Shown here: piece after piece, positions 35,431 through 44,189 of the stretch | Layout of the letters: every line of letters starts with the position of its first letter | How positions within the stretch are numbered: the first letter of the stretch is position 1 | Assembly (NCBI GenBank): GCA_942492445.1 | Contig: CALOEW010000090.1 | Span: 17,194-81,193, forward strand | DNA: 64,000 bases | Direction of reading: 5' to 3' | Source of the DNA: NORP240 sp942492445 | GTDB taxonomy: Bacteria; Pseudomonadota; Gammaproteobacteria; Pseudomonadales; Pseudohongiellaceae | Made by a program: the position numbers and the translations under genes | The notes under the pieces: generated by a model | What the model saw: only the letters and a program-made list of their open reading frames with translations | What the model was told of the DNA's origin: nothing | Databases searched by the model: none

Positions 35431-36249
35431 TCAGCCGAGGCTGATCCGAACCTGTTTGATTACAGTGGCGGTTTCCGGCCTCACTTTCAACCAGATAAAA
35501 AAGGACTCCGCAGCCTGTTCTACCAGCATACCGAGGCCATCCAGGACCTTTTCGGCCCCCTGTTGAGATGCCCAGACCATGAACGGTGTTGGATTCTTGC
35601 CGTACATCATATCGTAGCAACAGCTGTAAGGGCCAATGGCTGAGGGCGACAGCGGCGGGCACTCCCCCTGGAGTCCGGTAGAGGTTCCGTTGATTATGAG
35701 ATCGAAAGGACCGTCCAGCTTGTCGGTATAGGACAACGCCCTGATATCGACGAGGGTTGAAAACTCCCGTTGCAACCGGATTGCCCGGTCGAGGTTACGG
35801 TTGACCAGGGTGATTGACTCCGGAGCCTCCTCCGCCAGGCACCCGAGTGCCCCCCTTACCGCTCCACCGGCCCCAATAACCAGCAATCGCCGGCCCCGCA
35901 CGGTGATGTCATTGTTTCCCTGCAAGTCTCTGATCAGGCCAATGCCATCGGTATTGTCACCCCGCAGCCGTTCATCCTGGTACAGGGTATTAACGGCCCG
36001 GGCCTGGTCTGCCCGTTTGCTGTGAACCTCGGCCAGCTCGTAAGCCAGCTCCTTGAAGGGCACGGTTACGTTCAGTCCGCTGCCGCCTCCCGCAAAAAAC
36101 CCTTCCACAAACTCGACGAACTGCTCCCGTGCAACTTCCTCGCGGGTATATTGCAGCGCCAAATCAACCTGCTGCGCAAACAGGGAATGTATCAGTGGTG
36201 ACTTACTGTGACTTACCGGGTTGCCGACAACGGCAAAACGTAACACCAT
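35431..36249 (-). CDS. aroE: Shikimate dehydrogenase
   Basis: NADPH-dependent enzyme that reduces 3-dehydroshikimate to shikimate in aromatic amino acid synthesis. The substrate-binding motif SHSKSPLIH, the catalytic Lys in NVTVPFKE and the Asp in GDNTDG are present, and the NADP-binding glycine loop is GAGGAVRGAL. At 272 residues it has the normal length. It sits downstream of hemF on the same strand, as in Pseudomonas. Confidence 0.95.
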   Translation of the reverse strand: MVLRFAVVGNPVSHSKSPLIHSLFAQQVDLALQYTREEVAREQFVEFVEGFFAGGGSGLNVTVPFKELAYELAEVHSKRADQARAVNTLYQDERLRGDNTDGIGLIRDLQGNNDITVRGRRLLVIGAGGAVRGALGCLAEEAPESITLVNRNLDRAIRLQREFSTLVDIRALSYTDKLDGPFDLIINGTSTGLQGECPPLSPSAIGPYSCCYDMMYGKNPTPFMVWASQQGAEKVLDGLGMLVEQAAESFFIWLKVRPETATVIKQVRISLG

Positions 36250-36310
36250 GACTGTCCTTGGAAGTCTGTTGAAACACCAATGGCTGATCCCCTGATATTA
36301 CACCAGCCAG

Positions 36311-37222
36311 CTAGACCCATTCCCGATGAATCAGGTATTCCTTATAAAGACGGTCTTCCTCACTGCCAGGTTCGGGATGCCAGTCGTATTCCCAGCGAAC
36401 CACGGGGGGTAACGACATGAGGATGGATTCCGTACGCCCCACTCCCGACTGCAGTCCGAAAACCGTACCGCGGTCGTAAATCAGGTTGAATTCCGCGTAC
36501 CGTCCACGTCGATATTCCTGGAAATGTTTCTGCGCCTCCGTAAACGGCGTGTTCTTACGCCGCTCGATAATCGGGACATAGGCATCCGTAAAGGACGATG
36601 CGATGTTCTTCACCATGGCGAAGCTTTGTTCAAATTCGAGTTCATTGAAATCATCAAAGAACAGGCCGCCTACGCCCCGGGGCTCGCCACGGTGTTTCAG
36701 ATAAAAGTATTCATCACAGGCCTTTTTGAAGCGCGGATAAATTTCGGCACCAAAGTGATCGCAGGATTTTTTGGCAGCTGTGTGCCAGTGGACGCAGTCC
36801 TCATCGAAACCGTAGTAGGGGGTCAGATCGTATCCGCCACCAAACCACCATACGGGTTCCTCCCCCGCTTTCTCCGCCACAAACAGACGGAAATTGGCAT
36901 GAGAGGTGGGCACGAAAGGGTTTACCGGGTGAATGACAAGGGAAACCCCCATGGCCTGGAAAGCGCGACCAGCCAGTTCCGGGCGAGTCGCGGACGCCGA
37001 AGCCGGCAGTGACCTGCCGAAAACATGAGAAAAATTGACGCCTCCTTTTTCCAGAACCGCGCCCCCGCTGATAACCCGTGTGATCCCACTTCCGCCGGTT
37101 TCCCGATCCCATTTGTCGGTCTGAAAAGTAGTGCCTCCATCTGCCTGTTCCAACCTGTCGCAAATTGAATTTTGCAGATCCAGCAGGAAATCTTTTACCT
37201 TCGTGATATCTTCCGGTTTCAC
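36311..37222 (-). CDS. hemF: Oxygen-dependent coproporphyrinogen III oxidase
   Basis: Cytoplasmic aerobic enzyme of heme synthesis, converting coproporphyrinogen III to protoporphyrinogen IX. Conserved segments include HPVNPFVPTSHANFR, FGGGYDLTPYYGFDEDC, YFYLKHRGEPRGVGGLFFDD and the C-terminal GRTESILMSLPP. At 303 residues it is normal for HemF. The start is GTG at 37222 (KPEDITKVKDFL). The enzyme fits the aerobic, cytochrome-rich metabolism of this window. Confidence 0.96.
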   Translation of the reverse strand: MKPEDITKVKDFLLDLQNSICDRLEQADGGTTFQTDKWDRETGGSGITRVISGGAVLEKGGVNFSHVFGRSLPASASATRPELAGRAFQAMGVSLVIHPVNPFVPTSHANFRLFVAEKAGEEPVWWFGGGYDLTPYYGFDEDCVHWHTAAKKSCDHFGAEIYPRFKKACDEYFYLKHRGEPRGVGGLFFDDFNELEFEQSFAMVKNIASSFTDAYVPIIERRKNTPFTEAQKHFQEYRRGRYAEFNLIYDRGTVFGLQSGVGRTESILMSLPPVVRWEYDWHPEPGSEEDRLYKEYLIHREWV

Positions 37223-37278
37223 CGTATTAGCCTCTTACTTCATACCCTGGTTGCCTGTTCCAATCCGGCACGAGCCAC

Positions 37279-37314
37279 GGAACCTCTGATCAAGTTCGAC
37301 AACGCTCTGGACTT
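37279..37314 (+). repeat. Degenerate copy of the gspD-end palindromic repeat
   Basis: CCTCTGATCAAGT (37283-37295) and ACAACGCTCTG (37299-37309), followed by GACTT, match the reverse complement of one arm plus loop of the palindrome at 10493-10548 with 25 of 27 bases identical. The second arm is lost after GACTT. It lies in the hemF-dprA gap. Two copies in non-coding gaps suggest a dispersed intergenic repeat. Confidence 0.65.
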
Positions 37315-37389
37315 CGGGCGCTTGCTCCCACATACCAGCGTGCCACTTTAGCATGTACGGCAGTCTATCGGACAATCGAGGCGGGAATT

Positions 37390-38605
37390 TTAATCTGGAT
37401 CGAATTTTCCATTCCCGTGACCCGGGGCCATGCGCTGAAACCGCCCTCCTTCCTGCACTACAAGGCCCTTGAGCTCCAAAGACACCAGCAGACGGGTAAC
37501 TTCTTCGATCGACTTTCCCGAGCGCTCCGCCAAAGAATCCGCCGGACAGGGATCATGCCCAAGTTGCTGCAGGAGGGCTCTCTCGGCCGTTTTCAGAGGC
37601 TCTGCTTTCTGGTTGACGGAGGGTTTCAGCGGCGCCGCGTTCCGTGGGGAAGACCCGGCCGCCGAATGCTCCCGGACCCGACCCGCGGCAATGGTGGTTG
37701 TACACTCTTCCCCCGGATTCAGCTCCTCCAGAATCGACTCTACACTGTCGACCAGCTTAGCTCCGTCCCGGATCAAGGCGTGGCAGCCTTTTGAGTTGCC
37801 GTTGAACAGCGAGCCTGGCACTGCAAAAACTTCACGATTTGTCTCCATTGCCAGTCGCGCAGTGATCAGCGAACCGCTTCGCAGTGCCGCCTCTACGACG
37901 ATAACGCCAAGGCTGAGGCCAGCTATGATGCGGTTGCGTTGCGGAAAATTGCCGGCACAGGGTGGAGTGCCCGGGGGAAACTCAGAGATCAGTACACCCT
38001 GGTCGGGAAATTTCCCGCGCCAGTGCCTTGTTACCTGGCGGGTAGGTCCGATCGATTCCGGTGCCAACAATGGCAAGGGTTCTTCCCCCGGCCTCCAGGG
38101 CGCCACGATGGGCCTCGCTGTCAATTCCGGCGGCCAGCCCGCTGGTGATGCCAAAGCCGTTAGCGGCAAGTTCCTTCGCTAACCAGCGGGCCACAAGCTT
38201 TCCGTTACCGCTGGCCCGGCGGCTGCCCACAATAGCAAGTTGTGAGGTCGCCAGCAGAGCCCTGTCTCCCGCCACGAAGAGCAGTGGCGGCGGACTGTCT
38301 ATCTGTTTGAGTAAAGCCGGGTACGCGGGGTCTTCGTAACAGATCAGGTCTCGATCCGGGGCACTGTGCAGCCATTCGATTGACTGCCGAACCAGCTTTC
38401 TACTGAAAGCTGCGGGATTCTCCAGACTTCGAATAAGTTCCTCTGCCTGGCGACAGTCGGCACCGCTTTCTTCGAAATACCTGACCACCGCCTGATTCAG
38501 GCCCGACATGGATCCCGTGTGCCGGATCAACCGAGAGTAGACCGAGTGGGGTAAACCGTCCAGATTGAGCAATTGCAGATACTGCAACTGCAGGGGTGTC
38601 ACCAT
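37390..38605 (-). CDS. dprA: DNA processing protein DprA (interrupted by a frameshift)
   Basis: Single-strand DNA-binding protein that loads RecA during natural transformation. The N-terminal SAM-like region, the Rossmann fold with VGSRRASGNGKLVA, ITSGLAAGIDSEAHRGAL and GTGIDRTYPPGN are in one frame, which stops at 37982. The remainder, DQGVLISEFPPG, NFPQRNRIIAGLS and the C-terminal winged-helix region, continues in another frame. Removing one base from a three-base run (plus-strand GGG, 38005-38007) joins them as ALAREISDQGVLISEF, giving about 404 residues. It is downstream of the LysM gene, as in Pseudomonas. Confidence 0.88.
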
Positions 38606-38681
38606 AGTGATCGTCCATGATCATGGTTGCACTGCCGAAGGAGTCCAGTGCGACAACCTCAGTCCCCCCGGATTCGGGGCA

Positions 38682-39776
38682 TCAGGGGTTAACCACACTA
38701 TCGCCAAGTCTGGCCGGTTCACTGCTGGTCAGGATCAGGCCGTAGCTCAGGTAGTCAAAAACCCGGTAAACCAGTACCGTGCCCACTTCCTGGCCGGGCA
38801 TTTCCACGGTTTCATTGGCGGCTGCCGCAAAAAAGCGTTGCACGAAGTTTTTCTTTTCGCGTTCCGTATCATCAACTATCTGTTCTCCAGCCTGCTTGAC
38901 AGAAAGGATGTCACCGGGATTCAAGCCGTCGCGGTCACCAACGTCCACCAGAACCGTGTCCAGCTGAGAGGCCATACGCTCGGTGTTGATCATGGCCACG
39001 ATATGGCCGGAAACCTGCCCCGAGGGCGACCTGGGATAGATGATGGAATTGAAACGTTGCTCCGCCCCGACCAGCAGGCGGTCCCCAACCTTGATTTCTT
39101 CCCTGCTTCGGGTAATCCGCAGGCGCTTGATATCTCCGGACTCCTCACCCACCACCGTTGCACTCCCTACAGTTAACAGTTCAACCGAGGTGGCACTCTG
39201 ATCTTCAGGGTCGCTGAAAATGTTTACCTGCCGGTAGATGACAAAGTTTGTGATTTCGGCGGGCCAGTTTCCACGGGCGTATATTTCATCTCCGCTGCCT
39301 ATTACCAGCCGATTGCCCTGGGGCGAGACAATATGCGGTGCTGCTTCGTATTCGGCCTGCTGCACAATTCGATTGGTGGTAAAACTGCTTTGAACATCTT
39401 CCAGAGGAATGGCAGGAATTTCACTGGTTACGCCCACGACCCGCATCTGGGGCTCAAGACGCTGAACGCGAAGATCTCCCCGCTGGGCCACCAGGCGTGC
39501 CCTGCCATTAATAAATTCCACTCGAACCACATCACCCGGCCTGATGTCGCTGTCGTCTTCAAGGAACGGTGTGGGCTGCCAGAATTCTCCCCAGGATGAG
39601 GGGTTTGTTAGGAACTTGCTGGCAATTTGCCTGATCGTGTCGCCTTCCTGTACGGTATAGCTTTGTGGATAATCCCGCACGAAAACTGAACTAACCTGCC
39701 CGACCACCGCAGTGACCGGTAACAACAGGCTGTTGAGAAAAACGACGAGTAAAAATTTGCTTAGGACACTCTTCAT
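38682..39776 (-). CDS. LysM-domain exported protein
   Basis: A 364-residue protein with a signal peptide (cleaved near VVGQV, about residue 27) and one LysM domain directly after it (SYTVQEGDTIRQIASKFLTNPSSW, about residues 39-62), which usually binds peptidoglycan. The rest is beta-rich with no family I can name; PGQEVGTVLVYRVFDYLSYGLI near the end is the part conserved in the homologues that sit next to dprA in many gammaproteobacteria. It is divergent from def and upstream of dprA. Confidence 0.85.
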   Translation of the reverse strand: MKSVLSKFLLVVFLNSLLLPVTAVVGQVSSVFVRDYPQSYTVQEGDTIRQIASKFLTNPSSWGEFWQPTPFLEDDSDIRPGDVVRVEFINGRARLVAQRGDLRVQRLEPQMRVVGVTSEIPAIPLEDVQSSFTTNRIVQQAEYEAAPHIVSPQGNRLVIGSGDEIYARGNWPAEITNFVIYRQVNIFSDPEDQSATSVELLTVGSATVVGEESGDIKRLRITRSREEIKVGDRLLVGAEQRFNSIIYPRSPSGQVSGHIVAMINTERMASQLDTVLVDVGDRDGLNPGDILSVKQAGEQIVDDTEREKKNFVQRFFAAAANETVEMPGQEVGTVLVYRVFDYLSYGLILTSSEPARLGDSVVNP

Positions 39777-39798
39777 AGCTTAATTTCCACGGGTGCGA

Positions 39799-39827
39799 GG
39801 CTGATTATCTTAGCAATAAGGTATAAT
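39799..39827 (+). promoter_or_regulatory. Candidate def operon promoter
   Basis: A perfect -10 TATAAT (39822-39827) lies 77 bases before def in the LysM-def divergent gap. The matching -35 position (about 39799-39804, GGCTGA) is poor, so this is only a candidate. Confidence 0.35.
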
Positions 39828-39904
39828 CAGAACCGGTCCCAGTTCACAGAACCAACTTATTGAATTGACAGGTCAGCCTGGCTGGCAACTAATCAATTAC
39901 GCTT

Positions 39905-40411
39905 ATGGCAGTTTTACAGATTCTTGAATTCCCCGACCCGCGACTTCGAACCGTAGCCTCACCGGTCACCGCTTTCGATGACGGTGTCAAGCAACTGATC
40001 GCGGACATGTTCGAAACCATGTACGAAGCCCAGGGAATCGGCCTGGCCGCCACCCAGGTCAACGTGCACAAACGCTTGCTTGTAATAGACTTATCGGAAA
40101 ATAAAGATAGTCCTCAAGTCTTTATTAATCCAGAATTCGAAGTAATCGACGACGAGGAGGCCGAGTATGACGAAGGCTGCCTGTCGGTACCTGGGTATTA
40201 CGAAACAATATGCCGGCCACGAGCGATCCGAGTCTCGGCCTGTAATGCCGATGGCGAGCCCTTCGAATTAGAGGCCACCGGCCTGCTTGCCACCTGCGTT
40301 CAACATGAGATCGATCATCTCAATGGTAAGCTTTTTGTGGACTACCTGAGTACTCTGAAGCGGAATCGAATCCGGCAGAAGCTGGAAAAAGAACAAAAGA
40401 CGTCCGCCTGA
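39905..40411 (+). CDS. def: Peptide deformylase
   Basis: Metalloenzyme that removes the formyl group from nascent N-terminal methionine. All three family motifs are present: GIGLAATQ (motif 1), EGCLSVPG (motif 2, Cys ligand) and QHEIDHLNG (motif 3, HEXXH with zinc/iron ligands). At 168 residues it has the usual length. It is first gene of a def-fmt-rsmB-trkA run, two bases before fmt. Confidence 0.97.
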   Translation: MAVLQILEFPDPRLRTVASPVTAFDDGVKQLIADMFETMYEAQGIGLAATQVNVHKRLLVIDLSENKDSPQVFINPEFEVIDDEEAEYDEGCLSVPGYYETICRPRAIRVSACNADGEPFELEATGLLATCVQHEIDHLNGKLFVDYLSTLKRNRIRQKLEKEQKTSA

Positions 40412-40413
40412 TA

Positions 40414-41376
40414 ATGCCGCCTCTTGATATTGTCTTCGCCGGCACACCGGAATTCGCTGCCCGGCACCTTGAATCACTGTTGGGAGGTCCGCATCGGATT
40501 GTCGCGGTTTACACACAGCCTGACCGCCGGGCCGGGCGGGGTAAGAAGCTGGTTCCCAGCCCGGTCAAAGCGCTGGCCCTTTCACACCATATCCCTGTTC
40601 ATCAGCCGGTCACCCTGAAAACTCCGGAAGCCCGGCGACAGCTCGCGGCACTGAAGCCGGATTTGCTGGTGGTGGTGGCCTACGGCCTGCTTCTTCCTGA
40701 AGCGGTGTTGCAAATCCCCCGGCTTGGATGTGTCAACGTTCATGCCTCGCTTCTACCCCGATGGCGCGGTGCAGCACCCATCGACAGGGCTCTGTTGGCC
40801 GGAGACACTGAAACTGGCATTACCATTATGCAGATGGATGCCGGCCTCGATACCGGCGCCATGTTGCTGCGCCGGTCAGTGACCATTGAAGGCGATGATA
40901 CGCGGGCCTCCCTGGAGCTGAAATTGATACAGGCAGGAACCAAGGCTCTTCCCTATGCCATTGATACTATTGAAAAACTTCAACTAACCGCCACTCCCCA
41001 GGAAGACCGCTTCAGCACTTACGCCAGGAAACTCGACAAAGAGGAGGCGCTGATCGACTGGCACAATCCGGCAGTTCAGGTGGACCGCCAGGTCCGGGCC
41101 GGCGTCGGCCGTCAACCTGCCTATTGTTACGCCGGGTCTACCCGACTCCGGGTTCTGGAGGCCAGCCCGGAAATCTACGGCGGCAGTGCGCCACCGGGGA
41201 CGGTTCTGGAACTCGATCGAAACGGCATGCGGGTGAGTTGCGGCGACGGCAGTCTGCTGATTCGGAAGATACAACTGCCTGGTAAAAATCCTGTGTCCAT
41301 TGGAGATCTGATGAATGCCAGACAGGAAATTCTGAAGGCCGGTGTGCTGCTCAGCAGCCACGGGGCCGTCGACTGA
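40414..41376 (+). CDS. fmt: Methionyl-tRNA formyltransferase
   Basis: Formylates initiator Met-tRNA, using 10-formyltetrahydrofolate. The N-terminal transferase domain has the signature HASLLPRWRGAAPIDRALLAGD with the catalytic Asn-His-Asp region around NVHASLLP, and the C-terminal OB-like domain begins near TYARKLDKEEALIDW. Length 320 is typical (E. coli 315). It starts 2 bases after def, with the rsmB ATG directly after its stop. Confidence 0.96.
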   Translation: MPPLDIVFAGTPEFAARHLESLLGGPHRIVAVYTQPDRRAGRGKKLVPSPVKALALSHHIPVHQPVTLKTPEARRQLAALKPDLLVVVAYGLLLPEAVLQIPRLGCVNVHASLLPRWRGAAPIDRALLAGDTETGITIMQMDAGLDTGAMLLRRSVTIEGDDTRASLELKLIQAGTKALPYAIDTIEKLQLTATPQEDRFSTYARKLDKEEALIDWHNPAVQVDRQVRAGVGRQPAYCYAGSTRLRVLEASPEIYGGSAPPGTVLELDRNGMRVSCGDGSLLIRKIQLPGKNPVSIGDLMNARQEILKAGVLLSSHGAVD

Positions 41377-42765
41377 ATGGCCGGCGGCGCCAGCAGTCGG
41401 GCGGTGTCAGCCCGGATAATCTGCCAGTTGCTGGCGGGACAAGGTTCCCTCAGCAATCTCCTGCCCCGGGGAGAGGCACAGCCCGACGCCCCATTGATAC
41501 AGGAAATCTGTTATGGAGTCTGTCGCTATTTCTTTGCCTTACGGCGGATAGTGGATCTGCGGCTGACAAAACCCCTGAGGTCTAAAGACCAGGATGTCGA
41601 TGCGTTGCTCCTTGTGGGGGCCTACCAGATTTTCTGTATGCGTATCCCCGACCACGCGGCAGTCAATGAAACTGTCAATGCGGCAAGCCTGTTGAAAAAG
41701 CCCTGGGCAAGAGGCCTGCTTAACGGGGTGCTGAGGCAGCTGGTAACCGCTGAATCCCAATGGCTGGAATTGCTGAGATCCGGTCCCGAAGAGGTCCGGT
41801 ACCTGCATCCACAATGGCTGATCGACAGTATCCGCCTGGACTGGCCGGATCACTGGGAAAAAGTGCTTGCCGCTAACAACCATCATGCGCCCATGACACT
41901 TCGGGTCAACCTGTCGAAGACTACGCCCGGACATTATCAGCAGAACCTCACAGTGCTGGGTATGGAAAGCCGGCGCGGTACCCTGGCGGAGAGCTGTCTT
42001 TATCTATCATCTCCCTGCCCGGTGCAAAATCTGCCGGGGTTCTTTGACGGTCTGGCAAGCGTTCAGGATGAGGCCTCGCAACTGGTGGCTGGCCTGATGG
42101 ATCTCGCCCCGCGACAGCGGGTACTCGACGCCTGTGCGGCACCAGGAGGGAAAACCGCTGCCTGTCTTGAAAGTGAGCCTTTACTGACATCCATAACAGC
42201 CGTCGATATCGATGGGCTGCGGGCTAAAAACATCGAGGAAAATCTGCAGCGCCTGGGGCTCAGCGCGGAGCTGAAAGTCGCCGATGCAGCGGACACCGGC
42301 AGTTGGTGGGATGGCAGATTATTCCACCGCATCCTCCTCGATGCTCCCTGCTCTGCCACGGGAGTTATCCGTCGCCACCCCGACATCAAGATCCTGCGAA
42401 CCGGCGACGAAGTGGAACAACTGGCCCGTCGGCAACGCAAGCTGCTTAAGCATCTGTGGCAGTGCCTGGAGCCGGAGGGTCTGCTGCTGTACACCACCTG
42501 TTCGCTGCAGAGGAAGGAGAATGAAACAGTCATCGGGCAATTTCTGGACCAGACAGCGGATGCTAAACATCAAGCAATCGAGGCCGATTGGGGGGTAGAA
42601 TGTCGTTTTGGCAGACAACTATTACCTGTTTCGGAAGGCAATGACGGGTTTTATTACGCGCTGTTGAAGAAAACCAGGGCAGCCCGTAACGGAAACTCGG
42701 ATTGCTTTTCCAACGGCACGCGTGGAGACATTCCGCGGCACTCCGGTCCCCCTGAAACTACCTGA
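41377..42765 (+). CDS. rsmB: 16S rRNA m5C967 methyltransferase RsmB
   Basis: Methylates cytosine 967 of 16S rRNA. The N-terminal NusB-like RNA-binding domain covers about residues 1-150, followed by the SAM-dependent methyltransferase with SAM loop DACAAPGGKTA, the Pro-Cys motif LDAPCSATGVIRRHPDIK and the catalytic Cys in YTTCSLQRKEN. At 462 residues it is slightly longer than E. coli RsmB (429), with a polar tail of about 25 residues. It starts immediately after the fmt stop. Confidence 0.94.
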   Translation: MAGGASSRAVSARIICQLLAGQGSLSNLLPRGEAQPDAPLIQEICYGVCRYFFALRRIVDLRLTKPLRSKDQDVDALLLVGAYQIFCMRIPDHAAVNETVNAASLLKKPWARGLLNGVLRQLVTAESQWLELLRSGPEEVRYLHPQWLIDSIRLDWPDHWEKVLAANNHHAPMTLRVNLSKTTPGHYQQNLTVLGMESRRGTLAESCLYLSSPCPVQNLPGFFDGLASVQDEASQLVAGLMDLAPRQRVLDACAAPGGKTAACLESEPLLTSITAVDIDGLRAKNIEENLQRLGLSAELKVADAADTGSWWDGRLFHRILLDAPCSATGVIRRHPDIKILRTGDEVEQLARRQRKLLKHLWQCLEPEGLLLYTTCSLQRKENETVIGQFLDQTADAKHQAIEADWGVECRFGRQLLPVSEGNDGFYYALLKKTRAARNGNSDCFSNGTRGDIPRHSGPPETT

Positions 42766-42797
42766 CCCGAGCTGGCATCAGGCTGCAGGACGTAGAC

Positions 42798-44174
42798 ATG
42801 AAAATTATCATTCTCGGCGCCAACCAGGTCGGTTCCACCCTGGCGGAAACCCTCGCCAACGAGCGCAACGACATAACTGTCGTGGATACCGATGTCAATC
42901 GCCTCAGAGAGCTCAAGGACAAGATTGATATAGGCACCATAGCCGGCATGGCCTCCCACCCCGACGTCCTGGAACGTGCTGGCGGAGAAGACGCCGATAT
43001 GATTATCGCCGTGACCGAAAGCGATGAGATCAATATGGTTGCCTGCCGGGTTGCCTATTCACTATTCCACACTCCCAAGAAAATCTGCCGCCTGCGTTCC
43101 ACCGCCTACCTTGTCAGCGATAAGCTGCTTAGCGGTCAGGACGGGATAGCCGTGGACGTAGTGATCAGTCCGGAGCACATCGTATCCGACTACATACGAC
43201 GTCTGATCGATCTGCCCGGATCACTCCAGGTTCTGGATTTTGCCGACGGCAAGGTTCAGCTGGTAGCGGTCAAGGCTCATTACGGCGGACCACTGGTAGG
43301 GCAGGAAATCCGTTTGCTCAGACAGCACATGCCGTCCATTGATACACGTGTCGCGGCAATTTTCCGGCGGGACCGACCCATAATCCCGGAAGGCTCTACA
43401 GTGATAGAAGCCGACGACGAAGTATTTCTGATTGCAGCCAGGAATGATATCCGGGCCGTAATCAGCGAACTGCGGCGAATGGACAAACCTTACCGGAGGT
43501 TGATGATTGCCGGCGGCGGCAATATAGGTCTAAGACTTGCCGAGGAAATAGAAAAGCGTTACCAGGTAAAGATCATAGAGCGCAACAAGGAGCGCTGTAT
43601 TTTTCTTTCCGAAATCCTGAACAAGGCCATTGTCCTGAATGGTGAATGCTCTCAGGGGGAGTTGCTCATCGAAGAAAATATCGAGGATACTGACGTATTT
43701 CTCGCACTGACCAACGACGACGAAGCCAACATCATGTCCTCCCTGTTGGCGAAGCGGCTGGGTGCCAGAAAGGTCATGTGCCTGATCAATAACCCGGCCT
43801 ATGTCGACCTCGTGCAGGGAGGTGAAATCGATATCGCCATCTCACCACAGCAGGCAACCATCGGCAGCCTGCTCGCTCATGTAAGGCGTGGGGACGTTGT
43901 CAATGTTCATTCATTGCGGCGAGGGGCCGCCGAGGCCATGGAGGCCATTGCCCATGGCGACCCTCACTCCTCCAAGGTGGTGGGGCGGACCATTGAGGAA
44001 ATTGAACTTCCGGAGGGTACTACCATTGGCGCAATCGTGAGAAAGGAGGAAGTCCTCATCGCCCACGATGATATCGTCGTTGAGTCGAATGATCATGTCA
44101 TCCTGTTTCTGGTTGACCGTAAACAGATACCCGAAGTGGAACGCTTATTCCAAGTAGGCTTCAGCTTTTTCTAG
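42798..44174 (+). CDS. trkA: Trk potassium uptake system regulatory subunit TrkA
   Basis: Cytoplasmic NAD-binding gating subunit of the Trk K+ transporter. Two RCK modules are present: the first starts IILGANQVGSTLAETL with the acidic end VVDTD, the second MIAGGGNIGLRLAEEI with IIERN; each is followed by a TrkA_C domain. At 458 residues it equals E. coli TrkA. It is followed 15 bases later by trkH, so transporter and regulator are made together. Confidence 0.96.
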   Translation: MKIIILGANQVGSTLAETLANERNDITVVDTDVNRLRELKDKIDIGTIAGMASHPDVLERAGGEDADMIIAVTESDEINMVACRVAYSLFHTPKKICRLRSTAYLVSDKLLSGQDGIAVDVVISPEHIVSDYIRRLIDLPGSLQVLDFADGKVQLVAVKAHYGGPLVGQEIRLLRQHMPSIDTRVAAIFRRDRPIIPEGSTVIEADDEVFLIAARNDIRAVISELRRMDKPYRRLMIAGGGNIGLRLAEEIEKRYQVKIIERNKERCIFLSEILNKAIVLNGECSQGELLIEENIEDTDVFLALTNDDEANIMSSLLAKRLGARKVMCLINNPAYVDLVQGGEIDIAISPQQATIGSLLAHVRRGDVVNVHSLRRGAAEAMEAIAHGDPHSSKVVGRTIEEIELPEGTTIGAIVRKEEVLIAHDDIVVESNDHVILFLVDRKQIPEVERLFQVGFSFF

Positions 44175-44189
44175 GTTTCCCAGAACACC

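Noticed and set aside
18464..37346. Shared 11-mer CCAGCGTGCCA near 18465 and 37338
   Set aside because: Too short and without flanking similarity; chance is sufficient in a 64 kb window.
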